64,000 nt of DNA from Peptoclostridium sp965368085 (GTDB lineage Bacteria > Bacillota > Clostridia > Peptostreptococcales > Peptostreptococcaceae). Location of the stretch: contig CBDULP010000012.1 in the NCBI GenBank assembly GCA_965368085.1, positions 9,918-73,917 on the forward strand, in the 5' to 3' direction. Positions 23,021-31,476 of the stretch are shown piece after piece. Position 1 is the stretch's first letter. Every line of letters starts with the position of its first letter. Position numbers and translations under genes: made by a program. The notes under the pieces are model-generated. The model saw nothing but the letters and a program-made list of their open reading frames with translations, was not told where the DNA came from and ran no database searches.

Positions 23021-24472
23021 ATGAAAAACATGCTTTTTATATTGCCGGTGATAATGCCATTTTTATTTTCGGCTTTGATAAGTTCAAAAAAATTTGAGGG
23101 GAAAAATGTTCGAAATATAGTTGTGGCAGTCGCAGTGATATCCAATCTGGCGGTGCTCTTGTTTGCACTTTATACCGGAGCGAAAAAGAAAATAGAAATA
23201 CTAAGGCTTAATGAATTCATACACATATATTTCAATGTCGACAAGCTCGGGGTGCTATTTGCGGTCATGGCATCCTGCCTTTGGGTATTCACAGCTTTTT
23301 ATGCAATGGGATACATGGAGCATGAAAGCGGTCAAAAGAGATTTTTTGTATTCTTTACGGCGACTCTCGGAATCACAATGGGAATAGCCTTTTCGGGAAG
23401 CCTTTTGACTTTGTATCTTTTTTATGAGATGCTTACGCTTTCAACATTTCCCCTTGTAATACACTCTCAAAGCAAGGAGGCATTTGAAAGCGGCAGAAAA
23501 TACCTCATTTACTCATTCGGAGGTGCGGCGCTTGTGTTTTTCGGGATGGTTCTGCTTCACAGCGTAAGCCCCTCTCTTGACTTTAACTCGTACGGAATTG
23601 ATTACAACTCAAAAGACAAACTTATTTTGACTGCATCGTTTTTAATGATGTTTGTAGGGTTTGGGGTCAAGGCTGCGGTCGTGCCGCTTCACTCATGGCT
23701 GCCGGCGGCTATGGTCGCCCCTACCCCCGTAAGTTCTTTGCTCCATGCCGTAGCTGTTGTGAAATCAGGTGTATTTTCAATAATAAGGGTTGTATATTTC
23801 GTATTTGGAGCAAATGCCGTTATGAACATAAAAGGACACTTGTACGCAGAAGTGTTCATTGCGATTACAATACTCATGGGATCGTTTTTGGCGCTTACAC
23901 ATGACAACCTCAAAAAAAGGCTCGCATATTCTACAATAAGCCAGCTTGGATATATACTTCTGGGCGTTTTCATGCTCAACGAAACGGCTCTTTCAGGAGG
24001 GCTTTTGCACCTTGTAAACCACGCCGTGACAAAGATAGTGCTTTTCTTTTGCGCGGGGGCGATATATGTGAAGCTGCACAAGAAAAACATATCCGAGCTT
24101 GGCGGCATAGGGAGGAAAATGCCCATCACTATGGGCTGTTTTGCAGTATCGTCAATATCGCTTATAGGAATGCCGCCTGCGAATGGGTTTACGAGCAAAT
24201 GGTATATTGCTGTCGGGGGAATTGAAGATGGCAGGATATGGCCTGCGGCAGTGCTCATTGTCAGTGCAGTGCTTACAGCATCATATCTCCTTCCGATTAT
24301 AAAGACTGCCTTTTGGGGCGAACCGGACAGCGAGGGGGCGAAGATCAGCGAGGTAGATAATGGAATGCTTGTGCCAATTGTAGTATTGACGCTGATAATG
24401 GTAGTTACGGGAATATTTCCGTCAACGCTTACTGTATTCATAGATGGAATCGTATCGGACGTAAGTTTTTGA
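23021..24472 (+). CDS. Second antiporter-like subunit (NuoM/L type)
   Basis: 483 aa polytopic membrane protein. It carries Glu in FYEMLTLSTFPLVIHSQ and Lys in GFGVKAAVVPLHSWLP, followed by APTPVSSLLHAVAVVKSG, as in NuoM/NuoL and hydrogenase-4 antiporter subunits. AAGGTGG precedes ATG 23021. An additional antiporter-like protein beyond MrpD is unusual for Mrp but known for Mbx/complex-I-like systems. No catalytic hydrogenase or ferredoxin subunits are nearby. Confidence 0.85.
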   Translation: MKNMLFILPVIMPFLFSALISSKKFEGKNVRNIVVAVAVISNLAVLLFALYTGAKKKIEILRLNEFIHIYFNVDKLGVLFAVMASCLWVFTAFYAMGYMEHESGQKRFFVFFTATLGITMGIAFSGSLLTLYLFYEMLTLSTFPLVIHSQSKEAFESGRKYLIYSFGGAALVFFGMVLLHSVSPSLDFNSYGIDYNSKDKLILTASFLMMFVGFGVKAAVVPLHSWLPAAMVAPTPVSSLLHAVAVVKSGVFSIIRVVYFVFGANAVMNIKGHLYAEVFIAITILMGSFLALTHDNLKKRLAYSTISQLGYILLGVFMLNETALSGGLLHLVNHAVTKIVLFFCAGAIYVKLHKKNISELGGIGRKMPITMGCFAVSSISLIGMPPANGFTSKWYIAVGGIEDGRIWPAAVLIVSAVLTASYLLPIIKTAFWGEPDSEGAKISEVDNGMLVPIVVLTLIMVVTGIFPSTLTVFIDGIVSDVSF

Positions 24473-24494
24473 GATATTAATGGGAGGTGATATT

Positions 24495-26429
24495 GTGGGA
24501 AGATTTTTGATATTGTTCATACTGGTTTTTCCGGCCGTCTGCGCACTGGCGCTGCTTTTAATGAAGAAGCGCGGTTCAAAAAATTCAAATGCAGCGGTTG
24601 CAATATGCTGCTTGATTGAGTTTGCAGGAGTATTAATGCTCCATGCCATTGCAAAAGAAGGGGGAAGCGGGCTTAGCATTCCATATTTCATGGGGATCGG
24701 GCTATATCTCAGCATAGACATGCTGAGATATATATTCATATGGATAACTGGCTTTGCATGGCTGATTGCATCGATCTATTCGGTATGGCATGCAAGAGAT
24801 GGTGGCAAAGAGTTCAGATTCAATATATTCTTCATGCTTACTCTTTCAGCCGTAATGGGGATATTCATGTCGGAAAACATTTTGAACCTGTTTACATTCT
24901 TCGAGCTCATGGCGATGTTTTCGTATGTGCTAGTAATACACGACGGAAAAAAAGAGTCATATGAAGCCGGAGGGATTTATATGGCGGTTTCGATAGTGAC
25001 AGGGATGATGAGTCTCATGGGCATATTCATGCTTTACGGGCAGACAGGAGAGCTTTCGATATCGAAACTTCCACATGCCGCAGCTAAGGCGGGGGGCGTC
25101 GACAGTATTGCAGCCCTTCTCATGATGATCGGATTTGCAGCAAAAGCATGCGTTTTCCCGCTGCACGTATGGCTTCCAGGGACATATTCTAATGCGCCGG
25201 TTCCAGCCGCGGCAGTCTTTTCGGCAATACTTGCAAAGGCCGGTGTGTTCGGGATAATGATTATAGGGTTCATAACAGGGTGGGATGAATTTTTCAGCAA
25301 AGCTCTCCTTGTACTTTCGATAATGAGCATGATATGCGGCGGAGCACTTGCTCTTATTCAGGTTGAATCCAAAAAGATACTGGCGTACAGCAGCATGAGC
25401 CAGATAGGATATATTCTACTTTCTGTGGCTGTGGCGGGGCTTTCTCATGCACATCCGGAGGCCGCAGTCTCTGCGGGTATATATCATGCGGTAAACCACG
25501 CGATTATAAAGCTCCTTCTTTTCATGTCTGTAGGTGTGATTATATTTGAAAACAGCTCGGGCAATATAAATTCTTCGGGGCTTGGGCGGGGAAATTCATT
25601 TTTAAAGGTGGTGTTTATTGCCGGAATGTTTTCGAACATGGGTATTCCGGGAACTTCAGGATTTGCAAGCAAAACGGCAATACACCATGCACTTGAAAAT
25701 ATTGCGCATTCCGGAGAATTTGGAATCAAGCTGGCGGTTGAGTCTGCTTTTTTAATATCTAGCGCGCTTACAATCGCATATTCGATAAAGCTGACCAAGG
25801 CCATGTTTTCAAACGGCAGTAAAGGATGTAATGGCAATTCATCCGGACGGGCGTATATCTGGGCATACATGCCAATGGCATTGGCTGCGGCATCTATGGT
25901 GTTCATATCAATTAAGCCTGGCCTTATAAGCCATATAATGGGCGAGGGGGCGGCCATGCTGTTTGAAGAGCCTTCAAATATGCATGTGCATATTTATACG
26001 ATTGATTCGATAAAGTCTTCAGGCGTGGTGCTTGCGCTTGGCGCATTCACATACAAATTGTTTGCGGCAAGAGATATGGCTGCAGAAAAGAACGGATATG
26101 CTGTATGTTATGTTGACAACTCAAATAAACTGCCTAGCATTGAAAAAAGCCTGTATGCTCCTGCATGTAAAGTACTGTTTAAAGTATCGAATGCGGCGTT
26201 TGGGGCTTTGGACGGGATTGTAGGTTCAGTTGCAGGCGCTTTGGCGAGGGCGTGTAAAGAAATATGCAGTTTCAACATAAAAAGTGCAATTGCCTGCGAT
26301 GAAGATTCCGGCTGCAGCGTAGGAGAGGCGGCGCGTAAAATTGTGTTCCGGATTGAAAGTGTCAATTATTCGGTGTTTGTAACCGCTTCTATACTCATTG
26401 TTTTGATGTTTGTTCTTGTTGCAGGGTAA
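24495..26429 (+). CDS. Third antiporter-like subunit with C-terminal extension
   Basis: 644 aa. The first 475 or so residues are a NuoL/M-like antiporter with Glu in FTFFELMAMFSYVLV and Lys in GFAAKACVFPLHVWLP. After this comes an extension of roughly 150 residues, mostly soluble, ending in one hydrophobic helix (VFVTASILIVLMFVLV). The GTG at 24495, seven bases after GGGAGG, is preferred to the ATG at 24480, which overlaps that site. The long C-terminal arm recalls the lateral helix of NuoL or MrpA, but I cannot assign it. It is the last gene before a terminator. Confidence 0.82.
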   Translation: MGRFLILFILVFPAVCALALLLMKKRGSKNSNAAVAICCLIEFAGVLMLHAIAKEGGSGLSIPYFMGIGLYLSIDMLRYIFIWITGFAWLIASIYSVWHARDGGKEFRFNIFFMLTLSAVMGIFMSENILNLFTFFELMAMFSYVLVIHDGKKESYEAGGIYMAVSIVTGMMSLMGIFMLYGQTGELSISKLPHAAAKAGGVDSIAALLMMIGFAAKACVFPLHVWLPGTYSNAPVPAAAVFSAILAKAGVFGIMIIGFITGWDEFFSKALLVLSIMSMICGGALALIQVESKKILAYSSMSQIGYILLSVAVAGLSHAHPEAAVSAGIYHAVNHAIIKLLLFMSVGVIIFENSSGNINSSGLGRGNSFLKVVFIAGMFSNMGIPGTSGFASKTAIHHALENIAHSGEFGIKLAVESAFLISSALTIAYSIKLTKAMFSNGSKGCNGNSSGRAYIWAYMPMALAAASMVFISIKPGLISHIMGEGAAMLFEEPSNMHVHIYTIDSIKSSGVVLALGAFTYKLFAARDMAAEKNGYAVCYVDNSNKLPSIEKSLYAPACKVLFKVSNAAFGALDGIVGSVAGALARACKEICSFNIKSAIACDEDSGCSVGEAARKIVFRIESVNYSVFVTASILIVLMFVLVAG

Positions 26430-26435
26430 TTGTGG

Positions 26436-26476
26436 AAACAGGCCTTGAGGTGTAATGTGCGCTTCAAGGCCTGTTT
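26436..26476 (+). terminator. Terminator of the Mrp-type operon
   Basis: AAACAGGCCTTGA pairs with TCAAGGCCTGTTTT. The T-rich arm closes the operon seven bases after the final stop codon. Confidence 0.9.
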
Positions 26477-26661
26477 TAGTTCATATATTTTAGTTGCGAG
26501 AGCTTCAATTGTTTTAATTTGGTTTATAACTTGGAGAAGTTGTATTGATTTTTTTTATGATAAATATAAAAATAAAAAAAATAATAATATCTGTGGATGG
26601 GAATGATTCCTCTATGCTAGAATTACAAGCGTAGAGACCAAAATGAAAGGGAGGATGAGAT

Positions 26662-27735
26662 ATGAGATTCAAAAGAATTCTTAATTTTATGGTCATAGCA
26701 GTTTTGGCATTTTCACTTGCGGCATGTACAAACAATGAAACTGCAGATTCGGATGTAAGCGAGGCGCCAGCTTCGACAGAACTGGAAGACAAGGTTGTAG
26801 TATATTCGACTCATGGAGAAGATATGCTGGAAATGGTTGCTAATGAATTTGAAAAGGAAACAGGCGTAAAAGTTGAATTTATAAACCTAAAGGGAGAACT
26901 TGCTGACAGGGTTCGTGCTGAAAAGGCAAATCCTCAATCAGATGTAATGTTTGGGGCTGCGTCTTCTGTATTTATTGAGCTGAAGAACGAAGACCTGTTT
27001 GACGAGTATGAGCCTTCATGGGCGGGAGATATAAAGCCTATATTCAAAGACTCTGAGGGGTACTGGTTTGGAACTATCCAAACGCCGGTAATGATGTTTT
27101 ACAACAGTGATGTAATAGCTCCGGAAAATGCTCCTAAGGACTGGGCGGATCTGGCCAAGCCAGAATATAAGGATCAGCTTGTATTCAGAAATGCTCTCTC
27201 TTCATCGGCTAGAGCGACGTTTTCAGCTCTGATTCAGCAGTATGAGAAGAAAGGCGAACTGGACAAGGGTTGGGAATTCATGAAAGCCATGGATGCTAAC
27301 ACCAAGCAGTACTATGGCAGTGGATCTCTTCAATTCCAAGCCATAGGAAGAAAAGAAGCTGGAATAAGTTTTGCGACTTTAAGCTCTATAATAGACAACA
27401 AGGTTGAAAACAACATACCTCTTGAGATAGTTGATGCACAGAGTGGGTCACCGGTAATCACAGACTGCATAGGACTTATAAAGGGGGCAAAACATCCAAA
27501 TGCGGCTAAGGCTTTCATAGATTTTGCCGGAGGCGTTAAAATCCAGTCGATGTATGCAAATGAATTCAACCGTATGCCTACACATCCGGAAGCAATAAAA
27601 AATGCACCTGAATGGATGGGCGAAATGGACTTTAAAGTCATGGATGTCGACTGGGGAGAACTATCTTCAAAACAGTCGGAATGGATGCAAAAATGGGATT
27701 CTGAAATAAAAGACAATAACAAAGATACAGAGTAG
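26662..27735 (+). CDS. ABC transporter substrate-binding lipoprotein (Fe3+/phosphonate/polyamine class)
   Basis: 357 aa. A lipoprotein signal ends in FSLAAC, with Cys as the acylation site. The mature part is a periplasmic-binding type 2 fold: VVVYSTHGEDMLEMVANEFEKETG near the start, DVMFGAASSVFIELK, and ITDCIGLIKGAKHPNAAKAFIDF near the end. These resemble the ferric-iron (FbpA/FutA) and 2-aminoethylphosphonate binding proteins; the ligand cannot be decided by eye. GGGAGG precedes the ATG. It heads an operon with ATPase, fused permease and a PP2C-like gene. Confidence 0.82.
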   Translation: MRFKRILNFMVIAVLAFSLAACTNNETADSDVSEAPASTELEDKVVVYSTHGEDMLEMVANEFEKETGVKVEFINLKGELADRVRAEKANPQSDVMFGAASSVFIELKNEDLFDEYEPSWAGDIKPIFKDSEGYWFGTIQTPVMMFYNSDVIAPENAPKDWADLAKPEYKDQLVFRNALSSSARATFSALIQQYEKKGELDKGWEFMKAMDANTKQYYGSGSLQFQAIGRKEAGISFATLSSIIDNKVENNIPLEIVDAQSGSPVITDCIGLIKGAKHPNAAKAFIDFAGGVKIQSMYANEFNRMPTHPEAIKNAPEWMGEMDFKVMDVDWGELSSKQSEWMQKWDSEIKDNNKDTE

Positions 27736-27742
27736 AATAAAG

Positions 27743-27772
27743 ATAAGGAGCAAATATTAATTTGCTCCTTAT
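27743..27772 (+). other. Intercistronic hairpin after the binding-protein gene
   Basis: ATAAGGAGCAAAT and ATTTGCTCCTTAT form a perfect 13-bp stem with a four-base loop and only a weak T stretch. Such hairpins commonly allow higher expression of the binding protein than of the membrane components. Confidence 0.65.
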
Positions 27773-27809
27773 TTGTTAATTTAAAAAAAGATTTGCGAGG
27801 AGAAGTGAA

Positions 27810-28853
27810 ATGGGTAATGTAATTCTTGAAAATATTTCAAAAGCATATGGCGAAAACACCGTCTGCACTGACATAAACCTTTCGATAAACAAGGGGGAGT
27901 TTTTTACTTTTTTGGGCCCGTCGGGCTGCGGAAAGACGACCATACTTCGCATAATAGCGGGGTTCATAAGTCCTCAGACCGGGAAGGTATCCATAGGGGG
28001 AAAGGACATTACGAATATTGCCGCTGAAAAACGCAAGGTAGGCATGGTGTTTCAAAACTACGCCCTTTTTCCATTTATGTCTGTTGCGGAAAATGTTGAA
28101 TATGGGCTAAACATTAAGAAAATCCCCAGAAAAGGAAGGGAAGAAAAGGTTCAAGAGTATCTGGATCTGGTAAGGCTTGGCGGATACGGAGGCAGGAACA
28201 TTTCAGAGCTTTCTGGAGGGGAGCAGCAGCGCGTGGCACTGGCTAGATCGCTGGCAATAGAGCCGAAGGTACTGCTGCTTGACGAACCTCTGTCGAACCT
28301 GGATGCGAGGATGAGGGACAAAATGAGAGTTGAGATTAAAGAGCTTGTGAAAAAACTTGGAATAACAACTATATTTGTTACACACGACCAGACCGAAGCT
28401 CTCACGATGTCCGACAGGATAGCTGTTTTTGAAAAGGGAAGGTGCATACAGGTCGGGACTCCCAGGGAAGTATATTCGAGTCCTCGGGATTCTTTTGTAG
28501 CCAGATTCATAGGTGAGACCAATCTGTTCAAGGCGAAAGTCAGCAGCGGGACTGCAGCGCTTGACGGAGGCATAGTGCTTGCCCTTGAAAACGAATCGGC
28601 GGGGGAATACATATCCATAAGGCCCCAGGATATAAAGCTGGATAGGGAAGACAAAAAGGGCGAAAACATAATAAGAGGTGTTGTAAAAGACATTCAATTG
28701 AACGGATTTGCAGTGGAATACGAAGTTGAAGCCAGAGGAACCGTTTTCAGGGTGGCTGAATTGAATACTTCTGTAAACGATTATGAGACAAGTGTCGCAG
28801 ACCAAGTGTCGATGGTGTTTGATTCAAAGTCAATTAAAGTTTTGGAAAAATAA
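27810..28853 (+). CDS. ABC transporter ATP-binding protein (PotA/FbpC type)
   Basis: 347 aa. Walker A GPSGCGKTT (about residues 35-43), Q-loop VFQNYALFP, signature LSGGEQQRVALARSL, Walker B VLLLDEPLSNLD and the switch His in FVTHDQTEAL are all intact. A C-terminal TOBE regulatory domain (about 245-345, containing ISIRPQDI) is typical of the Fe3+/spermidine/phosphonate class. GCGAGGAG precedes the ATG. It energises the importer made with the neighbouring permease. Confidence 0.92.
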   Translation: MGNVILENISKAYGENTVCTDINLSINKGEFFTFLGPSGCGKTTILRIIAGFISPQTGKVSIGGKDITNIAAEKRKVGMVFQNYALFPFMSVAENVEYGLNIKKIPRKGREEKVQEYLDLVRLGGYGGRNISELSGGEQQRVALARSLAIEPKVLLLDEPLSNLDARMRDKMRVEIKELVKKLGITTIFVTHDQTEALTMSDRIAVFEKGRCIQVGTPREVYSSPRDSFVARFIGETNLFKAKVSSGTAALDGGIVLALENESAGEYISIRPQDIKLDREDKKGENIIRGVVKDIQLNGFAVEYEVEARGTVFRVAELNTSVNDYETSVADQVSMVFDSKSIKVLEK

Positions 28854-28868
28854 GTAGGTGAAATTGAA

Positions 28869-30566
28869 GTGAACAATATTGTAAAAAAGAAAAAGCCTTT
28901 TTATGTGCATGAAGCTATGGTATTGGCGGCGCTGTTTTGGGTTTTGATAGGTTATATTTTGTATCCGGCGTTGAAAACTGTTTCTGTAAGCATTACCGGC
29001 GAAGGTGCGGTTTCATTTGCACACTATATTGACCTGTTCACGAGTGCATCCAGTTTGAGAGCTCTGAAAAATTCAATAGTACTGGGCCTGCTTACAGTAA
29101 TTGTATGCGGAGTTATTGGAACGACACTGGCTTTTTTTGTGAACTATTTTGAATTCAAATACAAAAGATTTTTTGACAAGCTGATGCTTATGCCCATGAT
29201 GCTGCCCGGGCTGATAATTGTTTTTTCATTTGTGCAGCTTTACGGGGAAAGCGGATTGGTTACAAAAACGCTGGAACTCCTGTTCAAACTTGAAAAAGCG
29301 CCGTACGAATTCTCAGGATTGGGCGGAATTTTGTTTGTACATGCATATACACAATACGTATATTTTTATATAAGCGTTTCTGTGGCCATAAAACATATAG
29401 ATTACTCTGTAATAGAGAGCGCCCGAAATCTGGGAGCTTCAAAACTCAAGATATTCAAATCGATAATAATACCATTCCTTGCGCCTGCGCTTATAGCTTC
29501 GAGCATAATCACATTCATGTCAGGAATAGGCTCTTTCTCGGCTCCGAGCATAATAGGAGGCAGCTACAAGGTAATGACAACGCAAATACTGCTTTCAAAA
29601 GCCAACAATTTCATGTCGGTTGCAGCTGCGCAGGTTGTGATTTTGACTTGTGTGTCAATGCTGTATCTGTTCGTATTCAGGCTGTACGAGAAGAAAAAGC
29701 AGTTCACTTCTTCTGTAAAGGGAGTGCCCATAAAACCGGTGAAGATAGAAAGCAAGGCTTTCAGAGCCATTCTGGCATTCATATCGCTTGCACTGGTGGC
29801 TATGATACTGCTGCCTGTAATAACCATAATAGTGCTTTCATTTGTGAAACCGGGAACGTGGATGATTGACATATACCCGAAGGAGTTTTCTCTGGACAAC
29901 TATATAAACATATTTACAAAGTCAAGGTCATCTGCTCCGTTTATAAACAGTGCAGCCATGGCTCTTCAGGCGGCATTTTTATGCCTGATTGTAGCGGTGC
30001 CGTGTTCATATGTGATTATCAAGACAAAATTCAAGCTGAAGTGGCTTGTTGAATTTTTGGCCATGCTTCCGTGGACGATGCCTTCAAGCGCCATAGCCAT
30101 AAATATAATAAATGCGTACAATACGCCGGGAATATTTTCATTCAATTCTGTACTGGTCGGAACATACATACTGCTTCCGCTGGCATATTTTGTGAGTTCC
30201 ATTCCTTTGATGGTAAGGACTGCGAACATTTCACTTCAGAATATGAATGACACTTACATTGAAGCTTCAAAAAGCCTGGGAGCTTCAAAAGGGCAGACTT
30301 TCGGGAAAGTAATGATACCCATAATCTCACCGGGCATAATAGCTGGTTTTCTGCTGGTTTTTATAAGAAGCGTCGGGGAGTATACGATGTCGATATTCTT
30401 ATACACTGTTTCAAACAAGCCAATATCAATAGCCATGGTGAATGGTATATTCGAATATGATATAGGGCTGGCCATGGCGTACGGTGCGCTTATTATTGTA
30501 ATTACATCTGTGCTCAGCATAGTCATAAGCAAATTACTACCAAACAGAATGAGAGGGTTAAAATGA
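28869..30566 (+). CDS. ABC transporter permease, two fused BPD_transp_1 domains
   Basis: 565 aa with about 12 membrane helices: two permease domains in one chain, as in FbpB/AfuB and some phosphonate systems. The two EAA loops that contact the ATPase are visible as IESARNLGASKLKIFKSIIIP and IEASKSLGASKGQTFGKVMIP. The start is GTG 28869, eight bases after TAGGTGA. Its end overlaps the phosphatase-like gene by four bases, so both are translated together. Confidence 0.9.
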   Translation: MNNIVKKKKPFYVHEAMVLAALFWVLIGYILYPALKTVSVSITGEGAVSFAHYIDLFTSASSLRALKNSIVLGLLTVIVCGVIGTTLAFFVNYFEFKYKRFFDKLMLMPMMLPGLIIVFSFVQLYGESGLVTKTLELLFKLEKAPYEFSGLGGILFVHAYTQYVYFYISVSVAIKHIDYSVIESARNLGASKLKIFKSIIIPFLAPALIASSIITFMSGIGSFSAPSIIGGSYKVMTTQILLSKANNFMSVAAAQVVILTCVSMLYLFVFRLYEKKKQFTSSVKGVPIKPVKIESKAFRAILAFISLALVAMILLPVITIIVLSFVKPGTWMIDIYPKEFSLDNYINIFTKSRSSAPFINSAAMALQAAFLCLIVAVPCSYVIIKTKFKLKWLVEFLAMLPWTMPSSAIAINIINAYNTPGIFSFNSVLVGTYILLPLAYFVSSIPLMVRTANISLQNMNDTYIEASKSLGASKGQTFGKVMIPIISPGIIAGFLLVFIRSVGEYTMSIFLYTVSNKPISIAMVNGIFEYDIGLAMAYGALIIVITSVLSIVISKLLPNRMRGLK

Positions 30567-31408
30567 AGACGTATCAAATAACGGAAACCAACAAGGTTTG
30601 CAACGAAGATTCATTTGGAACAACAGACAATTCAATATGGGTTATGGACGGGGCTTCGCCTTTGAACAAAACCATTCTCACAGATGGAATAAACGATGTT
30701 GTATGGATTGTAAAATGGTGGACTAAGTATCTGAATGAAAATATCAGCAACTTGGATAAAAATATATTTGAGATTCTTGAATGCGGAATTGAAAAATTGA
30801 ATAGTGAATTCTCGGCTTTTGCAGATATAGATGGATTGTCAAAATTGGACAGGGCATCCGCCGGAATTGCAATTGCCAGAATAAACGGAGAAAAATTGGA
30901 GTGTTTTGTACTTGGAGATGTGGAAATAAATATAAGGAAGAAGTCGGGCGGAGTTGAACTGCTTACTGACAAAAGTGTAGAAGTGTTGGACAATAGCGTA
31001 ATAGAACTTATGCTGAAAAATGAAAACCGTGAAAGTGAACTTGAGTTTAGCGACTTTACAAATGAGGAACTTCAGCTTTTGAGAACGAACAGGATGAAAA
31101 TGAATACAAAAGAGGGCTACTATATACTTGAACACAATCCAAATGCAATTTGCAATGGCATATACAGAGAATACAAAATCCATGAAATGAAGGACATACT
31201 AATGATGACTGACGGCTATTCGGCCATATACAACAAGTACAGGCATTTTGACATAGAATCTCTAATGAACGAGTGCAGGGAGAAAGGATTGGGAGATGTG
31301 CTTTCAACGCTTAGAAAAATTGAAAGAGAAGACCGTGGAATGAAAAAACACGGGAGATTGAAAAGGCATGATGATGCGACTGCCGTGCTCATGGTTATTG
31401 AAGACTGA
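30563..31408 (+). CDS. PP2C-like serine/threonine phosphatase-domain protein
   Basis: 281 aa. PP2C metal motifs are recognisable: NEDSFG near residue 15, VMDGAS (DG motif) near 28, LMMTDGYSAIY in the C-terminal third, and RHDDATAVLMV at the end with the last Asp. The protein is divergent in its middle part. It is soluble and overlaps the permease gene by four bases (ATGA), which means it belongs to the importer operon. Regulation of the transporter by dephosphorylation, or a non-phosphatase use of the fold, is inference. A similar role in ABC importer operons is not known to me. Confidence 0.7.
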   Translation: MKTYQITETNKVCNEDSFGTTDNSIWVMDGASPLNKTILTDGINDVVWIVKWWTKYLNENISNLDKNIFEILECGIEKLNSEFSAFADIDGLSKLDRASAGIAIARINGEKLECFVLGDVEINIRKKSGGVELLTDKSVEVLDNSVIELMLKNENRESELEFSDFTNEELQLLRTNRMKMNTKEGYYILEHNPNAICNGIYREYKIHEMKDILMMTDGYSAIYNKYRHFDIESLMNECREKGLGDVLSTLRKIEREDRGMKKHGRLKRHDDATAVLMVIED

Positions 31409-31476
31409 CATTTGAATCCCTGAGTGTTTGATGCTGCACGATATAGTCCTAAGCTAAAAATAACGGGGTGATTGAT

